Shown here: positions 1 to 12,921 of the stretch, one piece after another
Numbering within the stretch: position 1 is the stretch's first letter
How the letters are laid out: every line of letters begins with the position of its first letter
Source of the DNA: Glandiceps talaboti
Taxonomy: Eukaryota > Hemichordata > Enteropneusta > Spengelidae
DNA length: 64,000 nt
Reading direction: 5' to 3'
NCBI RefSeq assembly: GCF_964340395.1
Contig: NC_135558.1
Location: 3,965,001 to 4,029,000 of the forward strand
Notes under the pieces: model-generated
What the model was told of the DNA's origin: nothing
Seen by the model: only the letters and a program-made list of their open reading frames with translations
Database searches by the model: none
Program-made: the position numbers and the translations under genes

Positions 1-1833
1 TCATAACTTACATTTTGATTTTTTTTTAATTTTCGGGGAAGAGCGAGCGAAAATTCAAAAAATCAAATACCAGTTAGGATAGCGGAAATAGTGTAGCAGA
101 GTTAGTCTTTCAAGTCTACAGGTAGGTTGGCGAAAATTCAAACAATATAATTTAATCAAAATATCAGTTAGGATAACGGAAATAGTGTAGTAGTTATGTG
201 AAGTTCGTCGACGATCCTCATCAGAATGACAATGTGTTATAAACTATGTAAACCATTTATCTACCAAACTGATGAAAATTTTGGGTCATTATTGTCCAAT
301 ATTTTTTCTTATTTTTCATTTTAACGTGTCTCCAAATTAAAACTTTCCAGTTAAAAAGATGTTAACCGACATTAAATTGGTTGTGTTTTATAGAAGTTCT
401 AGCTTTATATTCTACTAAAAGTAACATCAAAATTAAATACATTTGCATATGACATTTTAGCATTGATGTCATAGCAACAACAAAGATGCGCATTATGATT
501 CATTGATTTGAATTGCCCCTTCACCATAACAACCACCATAAACAAACACTAAATTTAACAACTGCAAATTTATAAACTATAGCATGAGCTCACCTGCACC
601 GTATGTAGACAGCAGATGATAGCAAATACGCTTGTTAGATAAGATAAGATCAGCTTCATCTAAAATAAAATTACTTAAGTTTTATATATGTTTTAAATAC
701 ATAGACAATGTAAATACAATCAAGTGGTTATTGGGAAGAATTTTGTCTGATCACGGTTATCAACTGTACACGTTAGTCTTATCATATGGCAACCATAGTT
801 TTATGAATCGATCTTTAGACCTTGTACAAAAATAATTGCTGGCCATGTATTGGTGCTGATGTTTCACCACACATCCCTGAAATAACAATGCTACGGATAG
901 AAAATCTAGAAAAATCACAGATAGTGGAGAGAAGTTGACATGTTGGATTATAGTATGATATACACTTGACTAATCAAAAAAACGTTATTTCCTTGCTTTG
1001 AAGTCATATTTTGCAGTAATTCCTAAGTCATAGAGTAAACAGTTTTCCACCTCTCCTGTGTTCAGAACACTTCATAGACGATACTCGAGACATCACATGC
1101 CGTTGTGATGTTAACAGTAACACATTCATTGTTGTAGAGTAGGACCAACCGTGCATGGATGTATGTATACCTCCATGGACTATTGATAAACATCCGTCAG
1201 ATACGATCGACAAAAACACGAGATGTGATTACTTTAGATAATTCTCGTTCTTACAAATCAAAATGTACTGTGAATCATCTTTGCAAGATTCAACGAAGTG
1301 TTTGGTGTTCACATTCATTCATCAATAATTTTAAAACATCCGAGCTGATGTAATCTAATAGCGACAAAACGGGATGAACTCGGATAACATGGCATAACAA
1401 TTAACTTCAAAACTATACACATTTATATTGATCTAAAATCCATACTACGTACCTTTGTTGGTGACGTTCTACTGACGACAGTCAAAATCACAGTGAACAG
1501 TTTAACAACCGAATCGATCCCTCACTTGTCGTTACGATTGTGTTCTGAAAACTTCGTTCAGTAATTAACTTTTGACACACAAATGGCCTTGACTCAGTTT
1601 GATTCGTTAACGATAATCACAGGGGCATAACAGTCAAATTCCAACTGTTGAACTTACTATCTAGCACAGGAAGGGTCACATAAAAGACTAAAAGTATGAT
1701 ATGAAGTTGTTCATTTAGCATTATACCATCAAAATGGCATTTTAAATCGATTTCCAGGGCTGATACACATCAAGATTTCCACTTATAATTATAGAATTGT
1801 AGAGACATGATTATATTTTATATTATATCATTA

Positions 1834-1837
<4 letters not shown>
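1..1837. other. AT-rich intergenic DNA, no gene seen
   Basis: No open frame here resembles a known protein and none is flanked by convincing splice signals. The left edge holds a diverged direct duplication: a block at about 48-113 (gcgaaaattcaaa ... cggaaatagtgtagcag) recurs at about 133-195. Confidence 0.6.
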
Positions 1838-1924
<87 letters not shown>

Positions 1925-1955
1925 CTATATATATATATAACTATATATATAACTA

Positions 1956-2018
<63 letters not shown>
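1838..2018. repeat. (AT)n microsatellite
   Basis: About 180 bp of alternating AT, interrupted in the middle by a few taac or aacta units. It is self-complementary, so it could extrude as a cruciform, and it is hard to assemble. Confidence 0.97.
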
Positions 2019-2022
<4 letters not shown>

Positions 2023-2592
2023 GAATACACACACAAAGTTCGTCATGGTGTATATGACATGACCTCATCGTCCACACGTCGTATTTCATCACCAGTCTGC
2101 TGTTATTTTAATCTATGTTACCATACAACTGTCCATCTCTCGAATGCGTTAAATGGAGAGTTTCACCTATAATTGCACATATCAAATCTATGTAGCCTTA
2201 AAGGCCATGAAATTTTTTGAGACTGCGATGGGGGCTGCTAAAAATGCTTTCACCAAATAATATTTTTTCCTCGGGCCTCGCTGCTGTAGATTCTTCTCGC
2301 TTCCAAATGAGTTTTTTGGCATTGACTGAAAGATATTAAAGCGACACTAGTGAGCGTAGTTGAATAATTGACTCCCACTGTATGGTCTGGTCGACTATTG
2401 ACGTATATTGAATTTTAAAAATGTCTCTAGCGATGCCTATGACGTATCAGTTTGAATTTTTTTAGTTTGAATTAAAGTAGAGGAATATGAAGTTCTAATA
2501 TTTCTACACAGACATGTAATATTTTAGCTTGTTTCGTGAGAACACACCAGTATGGCTTCAACAATAAACCCTACAGTCATCTATGTTGATTT

Positions 2593-2779
2593 CATACATA
2601 CATACATACATACATACATACATACATACATACATACATACATACATACATACATACATACACACACACATACATACATACATACATACATACATACATA
2701 CATACATACATACATACATACATACATACATACGTCTGTCTGTCTGTCTGTCTGTCTGTCATTATGTGTTAGCGTATTC

Positions 2780-2853
<74 letters not shown>
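2593..2853. repeat. Compound microsatellite (CATA)n-(GTCT)n-(TG)n
   Basis: About 140 bp of CATA units, then seven TGTC/GTCT units, a short unique stretch, and about 70 bp of TG. Long open frames on both strands here are translation of the repeat, not genes. Confidence 0.97.
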
Positions 2854-2854
<1 letters not shown>

Positions 2855-3244
2855 GTAAAGGCGGTGAAGGCTTCTGGACTTTTGACTTTCATGGTAAAAG
2901 ACAGGACAGCAATATAGTATTCTTCTTGACTTTTGAATCATTTACACTCATCAAAGCCCGCCCTTGTGGTCGGAAGATACATGGTTTACGCATGCCTTAT
3001 TATAATATAAACTGTAGCATCAGATATATCAGTGAACACAAATACTGATCAGGTCACCGTAACCTCTATGGATTTAAATATTAACAATCTCACGAATGTT
3101 AGCTAGCAATTACAGAGCCAGCCCGGAAAACTTGAAGTTGAACACCCCGATAACTTAGTTAAGAACTACATGTCACGTTACATTAGTGTTTATTACAAGA
3201 GTTTGGGACAGACTTTAAAGGCAATATGTTCATAGTGTGTATAA

Positions 3245-3247
<3 letters not shown>
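2854..3247. other. Unique spacer between two microsatellites
   Basis: About 390 bp of unique AT-rich DNA. I see no gene, no RNA and no repeat structure in it. Confidence 0.5.
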
Positions 3248-3297
<50 letters not shown>

Positions 3298-3633
3298 ATA
3301 CACACGCACGTACGTACACACACAAACATACATGCAGACAGACACATACATACATACATACACATACATACATACATACATACATACATACATACATACA
3401 TACATACATACATACGTACGTACGTACGTACGTACGTACGTACGTACGTACATACATACATACATACATACATACATGTACATACATACATACATACATA
3501 CATACGTACGTACGTACATACGTACATACATACATACTTACATACATACATACATAAATACATACATACATACATGTACATACATACATACATACATACA
3601 TATATACATACATACATACATGCATACATACAT

Positions 3634-3668
<35 letters not shown>

Positions 3669-3760
3669 TACAGACAGACAGACATACAGACACATAGACA
3701 CTGCCCCCATACACATGACAGATAGCTTGTACCTATGGCTGTGGCTGTGTGTGCATGTAT

Positions 3761-3822
<62 letters not shown>
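3248..3822. repeat. Compound microsatellite (CA)n-(CATA/CGTA)n-(CAGA)n-(TG)n
   Basis: A CA run gives way to CATA and CGTA tracts, then CAGA units, then unique DNA and a 60-bp TG run. The left CA run and the right TG run are inverse complements that bracket the block, as are CATA and TG in the previous block, so each block could fold back on itself. Confidence 0.97.
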
Positions 3823-5137
3823 ACAGATGCATGTTCTTACGAAGTAATTTTTTCATTTTCGTATTTTCGTAGATTATAACAGTACTCAACAATTTATTGT
3901 TGTTGTGGTGTGTAGTATAGCAACATAGCTCAGGTGTGTGTGTAACTTTGAACAAAGAAAGTCACGAAAGCAACGAAATGTTGAGCGTTGTCTGATCGAT
4001 ACTTAGGATTCTCATTTCATGTACACTTACTTGTTAGTATTTTGAATTTCACCAAAAACATTCTCTGTTAATACTAAGGGTGAGTTTCATACAAATCACT
4101 GTCTACATTCAATCAGCAAATCCGATGTCAATCATATTTGGTGAAACGATTCCCAGTCTATCCATCTAGTAAAAGCTAAAATACATCACTCGTCATTTTT
4201 TCATATTCTTATAATTTCTATAATCTTCGCTATTATCGATGTACGTTGAATACATCTAATATACTAAGGTCTGGGTGGTCTCAGGTTGAGACGATGACAC
4301 AGACAAAACATGTGCTTATCTCTTCGCTTGTCGATTACTTTAATTCCTTCTGGACCCAGAACAACATTGATTACCTTTTTTCTAGTTCATGACGTATTGA
4401 TTATAGAATATACGTGTTATGAGTGACGTCACATGGTGCCATCTGTCCATGCAGTTCAACTACATAAACTAAACACATGAACGGTTTTGATTTTATCACT
4501 GCTAGTATATTTAGTAAATGATATCAGTTTGTACACATCTAGCTCATCAGTAGTTAAGTATTTTGAATCATCTATTTTGAAACACAAAGATGAAGTAACG
4601 GACAGTTGCTGATAATACGTCTCTATTTGAGAAAAACACATGAAATGTGAGATGGAGTTATTAGTACAAAATTATACTACATCTTCACACAAAAACGTTG
4701 ATAAATTGTTATTGTTATCTTATTGTCTATTTATAAATGACAAAAGATCGTTTTCATAATGTCTACAAAGTCTGTACGTGTTGAAGTGGAAGAATGTGGA
4801 ATGCGTGTGTGATGGTATCTAGGTCAGAAAAAGGACATGCCAGTTAGCAAACTATATTCGACATTTCAATAAATCCGTTGGTGAGCATGCTGAGCTAAAA
4901 TGATGAAGTTTTGTACATTTATAGTTCATCGGCGTTTCAGACTTTCAGTCACGCATTTAAAAATAATAACTCTGTCAGATATCTGCGAGTAGTTTCGAAT
5001 AAAACACAGTCGCAGAGATGTAGCCCTTTACATGATCAATTATCGGTTTCAATTTCACAAGGACCGATCACGAACGGGTAAACAAAACCACATTTAGTTG
5101 AGCCGACATGGCGAGGACAGATAACAGACCTTCAATG
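3823..5137. other. Intergenic DNA, no gene seen
   Basis: Ordinary AT-rich sequence. Short open frames (for example 4456-4641 minus) have no recognisable motif and no splice context. Confidence 0.5.
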
Positions 5138-5204
5138 TTTGTTTGTTTGTTTATTTATTTATTTATTTATTTGTTTGTTTGTTTGTTTGTTTGTTTGTTT
5201 GTTT
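5138..5204. repeat. (TTTG)n/(TTTA)n microsatellite
   Basis: Tandem TTTG units with an internal block of TTTA units, all on one strand. Confidence 0.95.
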
Positions 5205-5390
5205 GCTATTATGTACAATTCCCACTGATGTGAACTTGAAACAGATTTGGGACGAAAGTCAGAGAACCCAAGTTAGTATTTTATGTTTAAAATGATTAAC
5301 AGAAAGACAATGAAATTAAGTCTCAAGAATTGTTGTCATTTTTGTGCATTAAAGTGATGGATTCGATCATAACTCTAAGACCATATATTG

Positions 5391-5583
5391 AACACATATT
5401 GCCTGGCCATGAGGGCTATAGCACCCGTTTATTACACCAGAGGGACTGTGAGTTACCAGAATCACATGCTATTTCCCGAGGCCAAAGGCCAAGGGAAATA
5501 GCATGTGATTCTGGTAACTCACAGTCACGAGGGGGTAATGAACGGGTGCTATAGCCCGAATATAGGCCAGGCAATACGTGTTT
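5391..5583. mobile_element. Fold-back palindrome with ~90-bp arms (MITE-like)
   Basis: The left arm (5391-5483) and right arm (5487-5583) are near-perfect reverse complements around a 3-base centre inside ggccaaaggcc. Shared blocks include gggctatagcacccgtt, ctgtgagttaccagaatc and acatgctatttccc. The open frames on both strands are a by-product of the symmetry. Such structures are typical of fold-back or snap-back non-autonomous DNA elements. I see no transposase and no clear target-site duplication. Confidence 0.8.
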
Positions 5584-7239
5584 TATAATATACCTCATGC
5601 TGTGAACTCGCGGTGGCAGACGACATCGTCAGAAGCTGCCATTTCGACCTGCTGTGAACGCGCGGTGGTCACGTGACCATGTAAAAGTTGATGGAACTAT
5701 TTCCCTAGGGAAACAGTCATTCTATTTTCCTATCACGTGACTGATTCTAGCGAATCATGGCACATCATTATCATCAAACGATCAGGTTAAACGTGTTTTC
5801 AAACAGAAGATAACGTCTAAAACATTACGTTCTAAAATTAACTGAAAGATGACATTAATGCTATTTTGTTTTGTCAATGCTAAACCTGTCATGTTTTGCT
5901 TAAAAATCCTTAAAATCTCAACAAATAAGAAAGTATGAATGTTTTTTTATGATCGGTGGTAGGAAAAGGAGCTAGTAGTAACGGGTATGACAATATTGGA
6001 AGTTTACACTGAAAGAGAAAAGGAAATATTATTTGGCCAGTTAGTGTTGTAATGCCCACTAAAAAGGCCCCATCTTGTTTTTACACAGTGTCACTACATA
6101 TTGGAAAGAAATAGGACATCAACTGCAATTATTTTGCAATGTGTCATTACAAGGCTAGCAAGCTTTCATCGCTTTGTGTGACATATCTCTAATTATTACT
6201 CATGTCTTGTACACATTCGTCAAATGTTACAGAAAGTGTTTCTCAAAGGCATTGATTTCAGAGCAATCGCAATTTAAGGACCCCATACAGCAAATACGCA
6301 ACAAAAGAAATAGTCCATTAGTGTTTGCTTAATTGTCCAAGTTTAAGACCATCCGCACGGATAGGAAACAACTATAGAAAAACGCATGCATCTTTCTATA
6401 TGTGTGCACTCTGCAAAGAGAAAGACAACTGGAAAAGTTTGCAGCATAAACTCGTAAATTGTGATAATCCAATATTATAATATAATCCGTCAAATATCAA
6501 TGACATTCTACATCACAAATCGGGTTCACGCACTTTATTAGATATTGAACTTGAATAATTTGGACATGTTCAATTTTAACAAATTCGAATGGATATCAAA
6601 AATAAAAGACAATTTGGTAGAGTAGACTCCATAAAAAACAAGGTTTACAAACACTGAATTCAATTAATTTAATATATATTCTATTATGTATAACATTTAC
6701 TTCATACTACCTTTGAGAAACGCTGTCAATATAAAACGACTGGGTCTTTTGTAAATTCTATCTTTATATCTTATCCTTAATGGATACCAATTATTAACAA
6801 CGACTGAAAATAGATTGCCAAGATTGTCTCATGAGGATTTCCTTAGGATAATCACTCATCCCACTCTATCTACAGTCGTTTCAAAATACAACAAAACGAT
6901 CTTAGCCGAGACACGTACAACCTCTTCAAAGCAGATATACACAAATTCTGAAAAAAAAAACCGATCTAGTTTTCTCTCATAATTGTAATATTTTGTAAAA
7001 TAAAATTCATTTTAGATCTAAATTGGTTAGCTAAATCTCAAAGGAATTCCTTGACAATTGTATCGGTCAGTAATGATTGTATTGACACATAATTTCATAA
7101 AACACAGTCTTTTACACTCCTGCATGAATGTTAGTGAAAGAACTGGCACACAAACACGTGAGTGGAATCTAATAATCACGTGTAAAATAGCGACAATTTA
7201 TATTTACAAGTGTGAATAAATAACAAAAACTATTAGGTC
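5584..7239. other. Intergenic DNA, no gene seen
   Basis: Just right of the palindrome the phrase tgtgaac-cgcggtgg occurs twice (about 5600 and 5651), followed by two CACGTGA-type E-box hexamers (about 5670 and 5734). No coding sequence is supported. Confidence 0.5.
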
Positions 7240-7604
7240 TAATAAAAAAATTGTGCGGTTCCGATTACTCTCAATTTTAGAAAAGGTGGGTAGGTAGATT
7301 TATTTCATTTTATTTTTTTCTGTGTGGGTGCGCCTAGTTCAGGTTTTTCATTGTTTTCAAAATGGTCTCTGTTATTTATTTCTTCTTATCAGATGTACAG
7401 GTATTACGAATTGGAAGAACGGTTTTCTAGTGTCTTTTTAAGTTGATGTCAGTTTCCGCATCCACTATTTCTCCTGAAACATCACCATTTTTGCGATTTT
7501 ATTATTTTTTTCACTAATACGCAAAAAAAGTTTAGGGTCGGCAGTGTAAAACTAGGTGGGGGGGAGGGGGTAACCGGAACCAAACAATTATTTTTTTTAA
7601 GCCT
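7240..7604. mobile_element. MITE-like element, family 1, copy A
   Basis: The ends are inverted copies of each other: the left end reads aaaaaaattgtgcggttccg then attactc, and the right end reversed reads aaattgtttggttccg then gttacc. The roughly 365-bp interior has no coding capacity. It carries the phrase aaaaagtttagggtcggc, which reappears at 15260 together with the terminal motif. That recurrence supports a dispersed non-autonomous DNA transposon family. The exact ends and target-site duplication are not resolved. Confidence 0.6.
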
Positions 7605-8193
7605 TAGTGAAGTATTTTGAAATGATATTTGTTTTGAAAAGTGAATTTGAAAAATCTGAATTTATATATTTTGATGACAGTGAAGCTTTGAATGGTATAT
7701 ATTATATGGTTTATAGTATAGACCTAAATTGGTTATAGTGTATATAAGCTTAGTGTATAGTATATAGTATATATATTACATATAGTATATTGTACAACAT
7801 ATAACTATAAGCACACCGGTGAATATAGCCATCTTGTAATGTCATAAAAAGTACGCGTTGCGAGCAGTGATTCCCTTAGACTGATTGCTCCTTAAAACTT
7901 ATCGTCTTTTAGGAAGAGGAGGATCGTCTTTTAGGAGAAGAGGAGGAGGATTCTAAATGTGTAGGTAGACGGAGTTACGAAAGCACATCGTACGGTAAAA
8001 TTCTTTTAGGCAAAGCGTATCTTAGTAACACCGAGTATTCTCTGGGCTGACACTTGCATCCGCATTCGGATTAGCAGATTACGCGTAACAGTATACCTGT
8101 GCATACATCAGACGTCCGTAGGCCAGGTACCATGAACTCACAATGATGTGCCCTTGCCCTGGTTGGTGTTTGTTGAATTCCTATTCTTTCTGT

Positions 8194-9183
8194 TCAACAC
8201 ACTGTACCAAGTGCGGATTCGTCGTCAACTTGACTCTGCAGTTTGGTTAAGCAACAACAAAATCTCTGTATGAACCCTTTCCGAAATTGTTTGTATTTAA
8301 AAACGTATATAAATGGATTCAAAGTCGAGTTTGCAAATGCCAGTAAGACGAGGCAGTTGAAATAGTCAGCTGTGTAGCTTACAGGTGCCCCAATGTTGTA
8401 CAAGAGAAACAGAATACTGTCAGGGGTCCAACAGACAGCGTAGGCGACTAGAACCAAGAACAGCATACGGATGACTTTATTTCGTGCACGGAGGAGTGTT
8501 GCTGCTCTGCCCAGTTCATCTCTGTTATCGCGTTCTTTGATGTCTCGAGCACTCTGACGTAAACTGCCGATAATCCTAGCATATGCCCATATCATAGCCA
8601 TTATTGGTATGAAGAAACTGACGAAGAAGTTGAAAACACCAAGTCCGACACCAGTTGACGGGTTAGGGTAGACAAACAACTGACAGCTACCGTCATGGTG
8701 ACGATGAAAACCAACGAAAACTATTTCCAGCACGAACGCCAATGTCCAAGAAATACTCACCATAATAGCTACGTTCCTGGTAGTATAATATATGTTATAT
8801 GCCAGAGGGTAGACAATGGCAAAATATCTCTCAAAGGTTACTAAAATCAGGTTGAACGTTGCAGCCTTTATGCTTATCCAAAAAAACACAGCGCTGAAAT
8901 AAATTCGGCAATAAAATTCGCCACTTATACCACTGGGTACGGGCAGGATGAACGCTTTTGTCGGGTATCGGTTGATGATGAGCAAAAGTGCCGTGGAACC
9001 ATCTGCAACTGCTAAGTTGAGAATCAAGTAGTTTGTGATAGTTCGCAGTTTAGGAGTGGACAAGATGACAACGAGAACGATGGTGTTACCAAGTGTTCCG
9101 ATAACTCCCATGATGAGCTCAGTGTTGTATACGTACTCTGCGTCTCTGAAAGTGAGCAACCCGTCCTCAGTCGTGTTGTTCAT
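8194..9183 (-). CDS. Orphan class A (rhodopsin-family) G-protein-coupled receptor
   Basis: A 329-aa seven-transmembrane receptor encoded in a single exon. Class A landmarks are all present: GTLGN in TM1 (N33), NLAVAD in TM2 (D61), the disulphide pair C92 (TM3) and C167 (ECL2), ERY at 118-120 in place of DRY, W146 in TM4, P193 in TM5, CWTP at 251-254 in TM6, and NPFIY at 289-293 in TM7. Helix 8 (KYKQFRKGF) is followed by a CCC triplet at 309-311, a likely palmitoylation site. Two overlapping N-glycosylation sequons (NNT, NTT) lie at the extreme N terminus. The start is the only ATG that leaves a normal short N tail. It belongs with peptide-receptor-like class A GPCRs, but I cannot name the ligand. 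The intact frame and motifs argue for a functional gene. It stands alone, with no neighbour within 7 kb. Confidence 0.92.
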   Translation of the reverse strand: MNNTTEDGLLTFRDAEYVYNTELIMGVIGTLGNTIVLVVILSTPKLRTITNYLILNLAVADGSTALLLIINRYPTKAFILPVPSGISGEFYCRIYFSAVFFWISIKAATFNLILVTFERYFAIVYPLAYNIYYTTRNVAIMVSISWTLAFVLEIVFVGFHRHHDGSCQLFVYPNPSTGVGLGVFNFFVSFFIPIMAMIWAYARIIGSLRQSARDIKERDNRDELGRAATLLRARNKVIRMLFLVLVAYAVCWTPDSILFLLYNIGAPVSYTADYFNCLVLLAFANSTLNPFIYVFKYKQFRKGFIQRFCCCLTKLQSQVDDESALGTVC

Positions 9184-10928
9184 GGCTATGAGTGTGGAGA
9201 ATCTTCACCTGCATAAGCAATGATATACCCTGTTTGACTCATTTATTATCGCATATCTAATGGCAATTGCCAATCGGGTGATAACACTTTTTGTCAGGTA
9301 CAGCTGCAACTCAAGACACAATAGTGAGTCTTCTATTCAAAAGAAGTCTGTCTTTGAAATTCAGGTTTCATTGTGAGAGTTATTGAAAATCGAAATCTAT
9401 ACCTGTAGCGGCATGATAATATTAATCGACAAACGCTGACATTTCGTAAATGTGAGAGACACGTATATCTTTGACAGACGTCAGCAGATATCGGATTCCG
9501 TTTTCGATGTCGTGTGCAAGTCTTACAGTGGCCATGGTGACGGTAAAATGATAGTTAATCCGACGAATCATGCGAAGTTAGCATTAGATTCTTGTTATAT
9601 CCATGACATGACATAGCAAGCATAAACAAGATGATTGAAAGGTACCAAAGTCGATAGCAACAAACAACAACAGCGAAAATAGACGGACGTCAAAAACAAC
9701 AACATTGAAGACAAAAGAAACAATTGAACATGCACAAATTTAGACTTGTGCATGTTAATTGGAGGTTGAAATCACGATCACGTTGGGGGCGCTGATTTAC
9801 GGTGCGGACAGAAAAATCAATTGGATATATTTTATTATATCAGGTGTACAGCTATGCATATTAAGACTACACCAGTTTAAAAAACAAAAACATTCTAGTT
9901 CCAGCTTTAATCCTATTTGATGAACCGAGAAATATCAACTTGATTCCAACCATTTAGGTGAAACGTCATGTAAGTAAAAAATCAACCAACTAATACGACA
10001 GTACATAGAATCAATTGATTAAATTGGAGACCATTGATCCTGTTAATTTCTATATACCTACATGTAATGGGGAAAATAAACAACTCAGAAAGTCTCTCAA
10101 ATTCCAGAGCTCATTGAACGATTACGATCCTATGGGTCTGTATATATCAAACGATCTATAATTTTACAAAAAAACTAAAACGGCTTTGCGGAGCAAGAAT
10201 TCCTAAATCAACTGAGTATTTACTGGATACTTAATAAGTGTGTATCCTGTAAAACCATCATATGTATATTTGACCATTGATCTTCAATTCGATGGCGTTC
10301 TTTGTACAGCATTGAGTGAATTGATTCGTCAGTGTTATTTCGGTTGCTACGCTAATCGTAAAGTGCACATATTCAGAGATAGATCCAGTATTTACTCTAA
10401 AAAATCAAAGTGTTTTTATTCAGGCTGTGAACGCATTTATTCGTTTCAGGTTGATATGACACTTTTCACAGCAATTGATATTTCAAAGGAAATGAAAGCT
10501 AGCAATTTTCACTGAGTAGTGTGTGGCATTTAACAACATTTTTTTTCACACATCAACCGTGGCAATCGTTGTATGCATGGTAATTACATGCCTGGCTCAC
10601 TAGACACATTGTGTAGTATGTATCAGGGGAAATGACTGACTTCTGACAGCGTGTTGTAAAGGAATGCCCTATGCTGCCATGAAGACATTTTATAAAACCG
10701 TAATTCAATCCGAGGTTCACGCACTGGGTCTAGCTTTTAAGAGATATCTAGATTAGATATGAATATCAGTGGTTGTCGATGGCTAACTTGACTTTTACTA
10801 CTGTGTGGTTGGAGTTCGAGCTCTAGTCTGGGTTAGATTTGCCACTCTATAAGTAAGAAGAGTATCGCCCAACATGACTATACCGAACAACGCAGGTTTC
10901 CCCGGGCACTCAGATTCCTTCCCGCGAT
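9184..10928. other. Intergenic DNA upstream of the GPCR
   Basis: No gene seen. A compact hairpin at about 9720-9761 pairs caattgaacatgcacaa with ttgtgcatgttaattg around an 8-nt loop. The open frame at 10240-10515 plus has no recognisable domain. Confidence 0.5.
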
Positions 10929-12031
10929 AACATTTTTGAGACTGTAGAATAGCATCATAACATTTTGAAGCTGTAATGTAAGATAACATATGGAGACTGT
11001 AATGTAACATAACATATTGGGACGGTAATCTAACATGCATTTTGAGACTGTAATATGACGTAACATTTTGAGACTGTAAAGTAACATAACATTTTGAGAC
11101 TGTAAAGTAACATAACATTTTGAGACTGTAATGCGACATAACATTTTGAGACTGTAATGTAACAACATTTTGAGACTGTAAAGTAACATAACATTTGAGA
11201 CTGTAATGCGACATAACATTTTGAGACTGTAATGCGACATAACATTTTGAGACTGTAATGTAACATAACATTTTGAGACTGTAAAGTAACATAACATTTG
11301 AGACTGTAATGCGACATAACATTTTGAGACTGTAATGTAACAACATTTTGAGACTGTAAAGTAACATAACATTTGAGACTGTAATGCGACATAACATTTT
11401 GAGACTGTAATGTAACATAACATTTTGAGACTGTAATGTAACAACACTTTGAGACTGTAATGTAACATAACACTTTGAGACTGTAATGTAACATAACATT
11501 TTGAGACTGTAAAGTAACATAACATTTGAGACTGTAATGCGACATAACATTTTGAGACTGTAATGCGACATAACATTTTGAGACTGTAAAGTAACATAAC
11601 ATTTGAGACTGTAATGCGACATAACATTTTGAGACTGTAATGTAACATAACATTTTGAGACTGTAAAGTAACATAACATTTGAGACTGTAATGCGACATA
11701 ACATTTTGAGACTGTAATGTAACATAACATTTTGAGACTGTAATGTAACAACATTTTGAGACTGTAATGTAACATAACATTTTGAGACTGTAATGCAGCA
11801 TAGCATTTTGAGACTGTAATGCGACATAACATTTTGAGACTGTAATGTAACATAACATTTTGAGACTGTAATGTAACAACATTTTGAGACTGTAATGTAA
11901 CAACATTTTGAGACTGTAATGTAACATAACATTTTGAGACTGTAATGCAGCATAGCATTTTGAGACTGTAATGCAGCATAACATTTTGAGACTGTAATGT
12001 AACATAACATTTTGAGACTGTAATGTGACAT
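10929..12031. repeat. Minisatellite, ~26-bp unit, about 42 copies
   Basis: Tandem copies of a unit close to acattttgagactgtaatgt plus aacata. Variants carry gcgac, aagtaac, a shorter aacaac form, or one missing T in the poly-T. The variants recur in a fixed order (aagtaac is usually followed by the short catttgag form and then gcgac), which shows higher-order amplification. Because 26 is not a multiple of 3 and the unit lacks stops on the minus strand, all three minus frames stay open for more than 330 codons; this is not a gene. At the right edge a short inverted copy (ctcaaaatgttatgct, about 12038-12054) faces the array. Confidence 0.95.
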
Positions 12032-12749
12032 GCTACAAGCTCAAAATGTTATGCTATATTAAAGTATGTCTTAACAAATGCTAAGTTACACTATTTGCAA
12101 TTCTAACTTTTTAAGGCGTTTTTCTCCTGCCAAGATAGACATCTATAAGTTAGACAATTTACAATGTGTTGTCTTGTGCAGAAAAAAGAGTGCCTAGGCA
12201 CAAACATTAATTTTCCAGATGATGTCTAGAATATTACCAAATGCCTACGGCAGACGGTAGGATATGCACATTTTGTATTTTTACACTAATTCGCCATTGA
12301 TGGGGGTTATTCGTTCCGGTTGATGTCGATGAATAGAAAAGAACGCCATCAAAGTTATATTACTATACAAGTAACTCTGTCGACACCTGCGACTTTTGTG
12401 GGAGAAGGAACTGTAAATAATTGAATTATTTTATATTACAAATAGAGTTAGCCTTGGCCATTCAATTACAACAACTAAATCAATTCCAAAAGAATTTTGA
12501 TATTAGTGACTAAATTGTAGCAAACACTTCTAATTCTACACGTCTTATTCAGTCTAAGATTCATTAGGGAAATATTCATGACACTTTGTAAATAGTCAAA
12601 CTACAGAACAATTAGAGAGAGGGGACAAGTGACGAGTATTGATAGAGGTGTAAAATGGGATTAATTTGTAAACATGTCCATGTCACGCCCTGTCTTTAAA
12701 AGTCTTTGTAGTGGTTCGAGGACGAACAAATCACGCCCTATTCACGAAG
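12032..12749. other. Intergenic DNA, no gene seen
   Basis: Unique sequence with no supported coding region or repeat. Confidence 0.5.
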
Positions 12750-12921
12750 TATAAATACTTTCTATACCGTGACGTAATTTTATTAAAGTTGACATCTTTT
12801 TTTTTAAAGTGAACAATCATCAACGTCGTCTACGTGCTGTGTGTGTTGTGGTATACACAAAGTGAGTCCCAACCAAGTCTACACTTCGATACGAGACAAA
12901 AATGACTTTACATCGAACACT
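12750..12921 (+). promoter_or_regulatory. Possible TATA promoter with a candidate first exon
   Basis: TATAAATA at 12750-12757 is followed by a CRE-like TGACGTAA at 12770-12777. About 120 bp further on, an ATG at 12902 opens a short frame (MTLHRT) that meets a consensus donor GTGAGT right after position 12921. I found no matching downstream exon, so this may be chance or the start of a gene I cannot follow. Confidence 0.2.

Noticed and set aside
2552-3955. Long HTYI/VCMY frames on both strands
   Set aside because: Translation of CATA, CA and TG microsatellites.
5330-5598. 74- and 60-codon frames on opposite strands over 5416-5554
   Set aside because: They mirror each other because the sequence is a palindrome.
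10798-12031. Three overlapping minus-strand frames of 333-393 codons
   Set aside because: The 26-bp minisatellite lacks stops in all three minus frames, so the frames are open by construction.
10929-12031. Regularly repeated units considered as a CRISPR array
   Set aside because: Units are contiguous with no unique spacers, in a eukaryotic genome with spliced genes.
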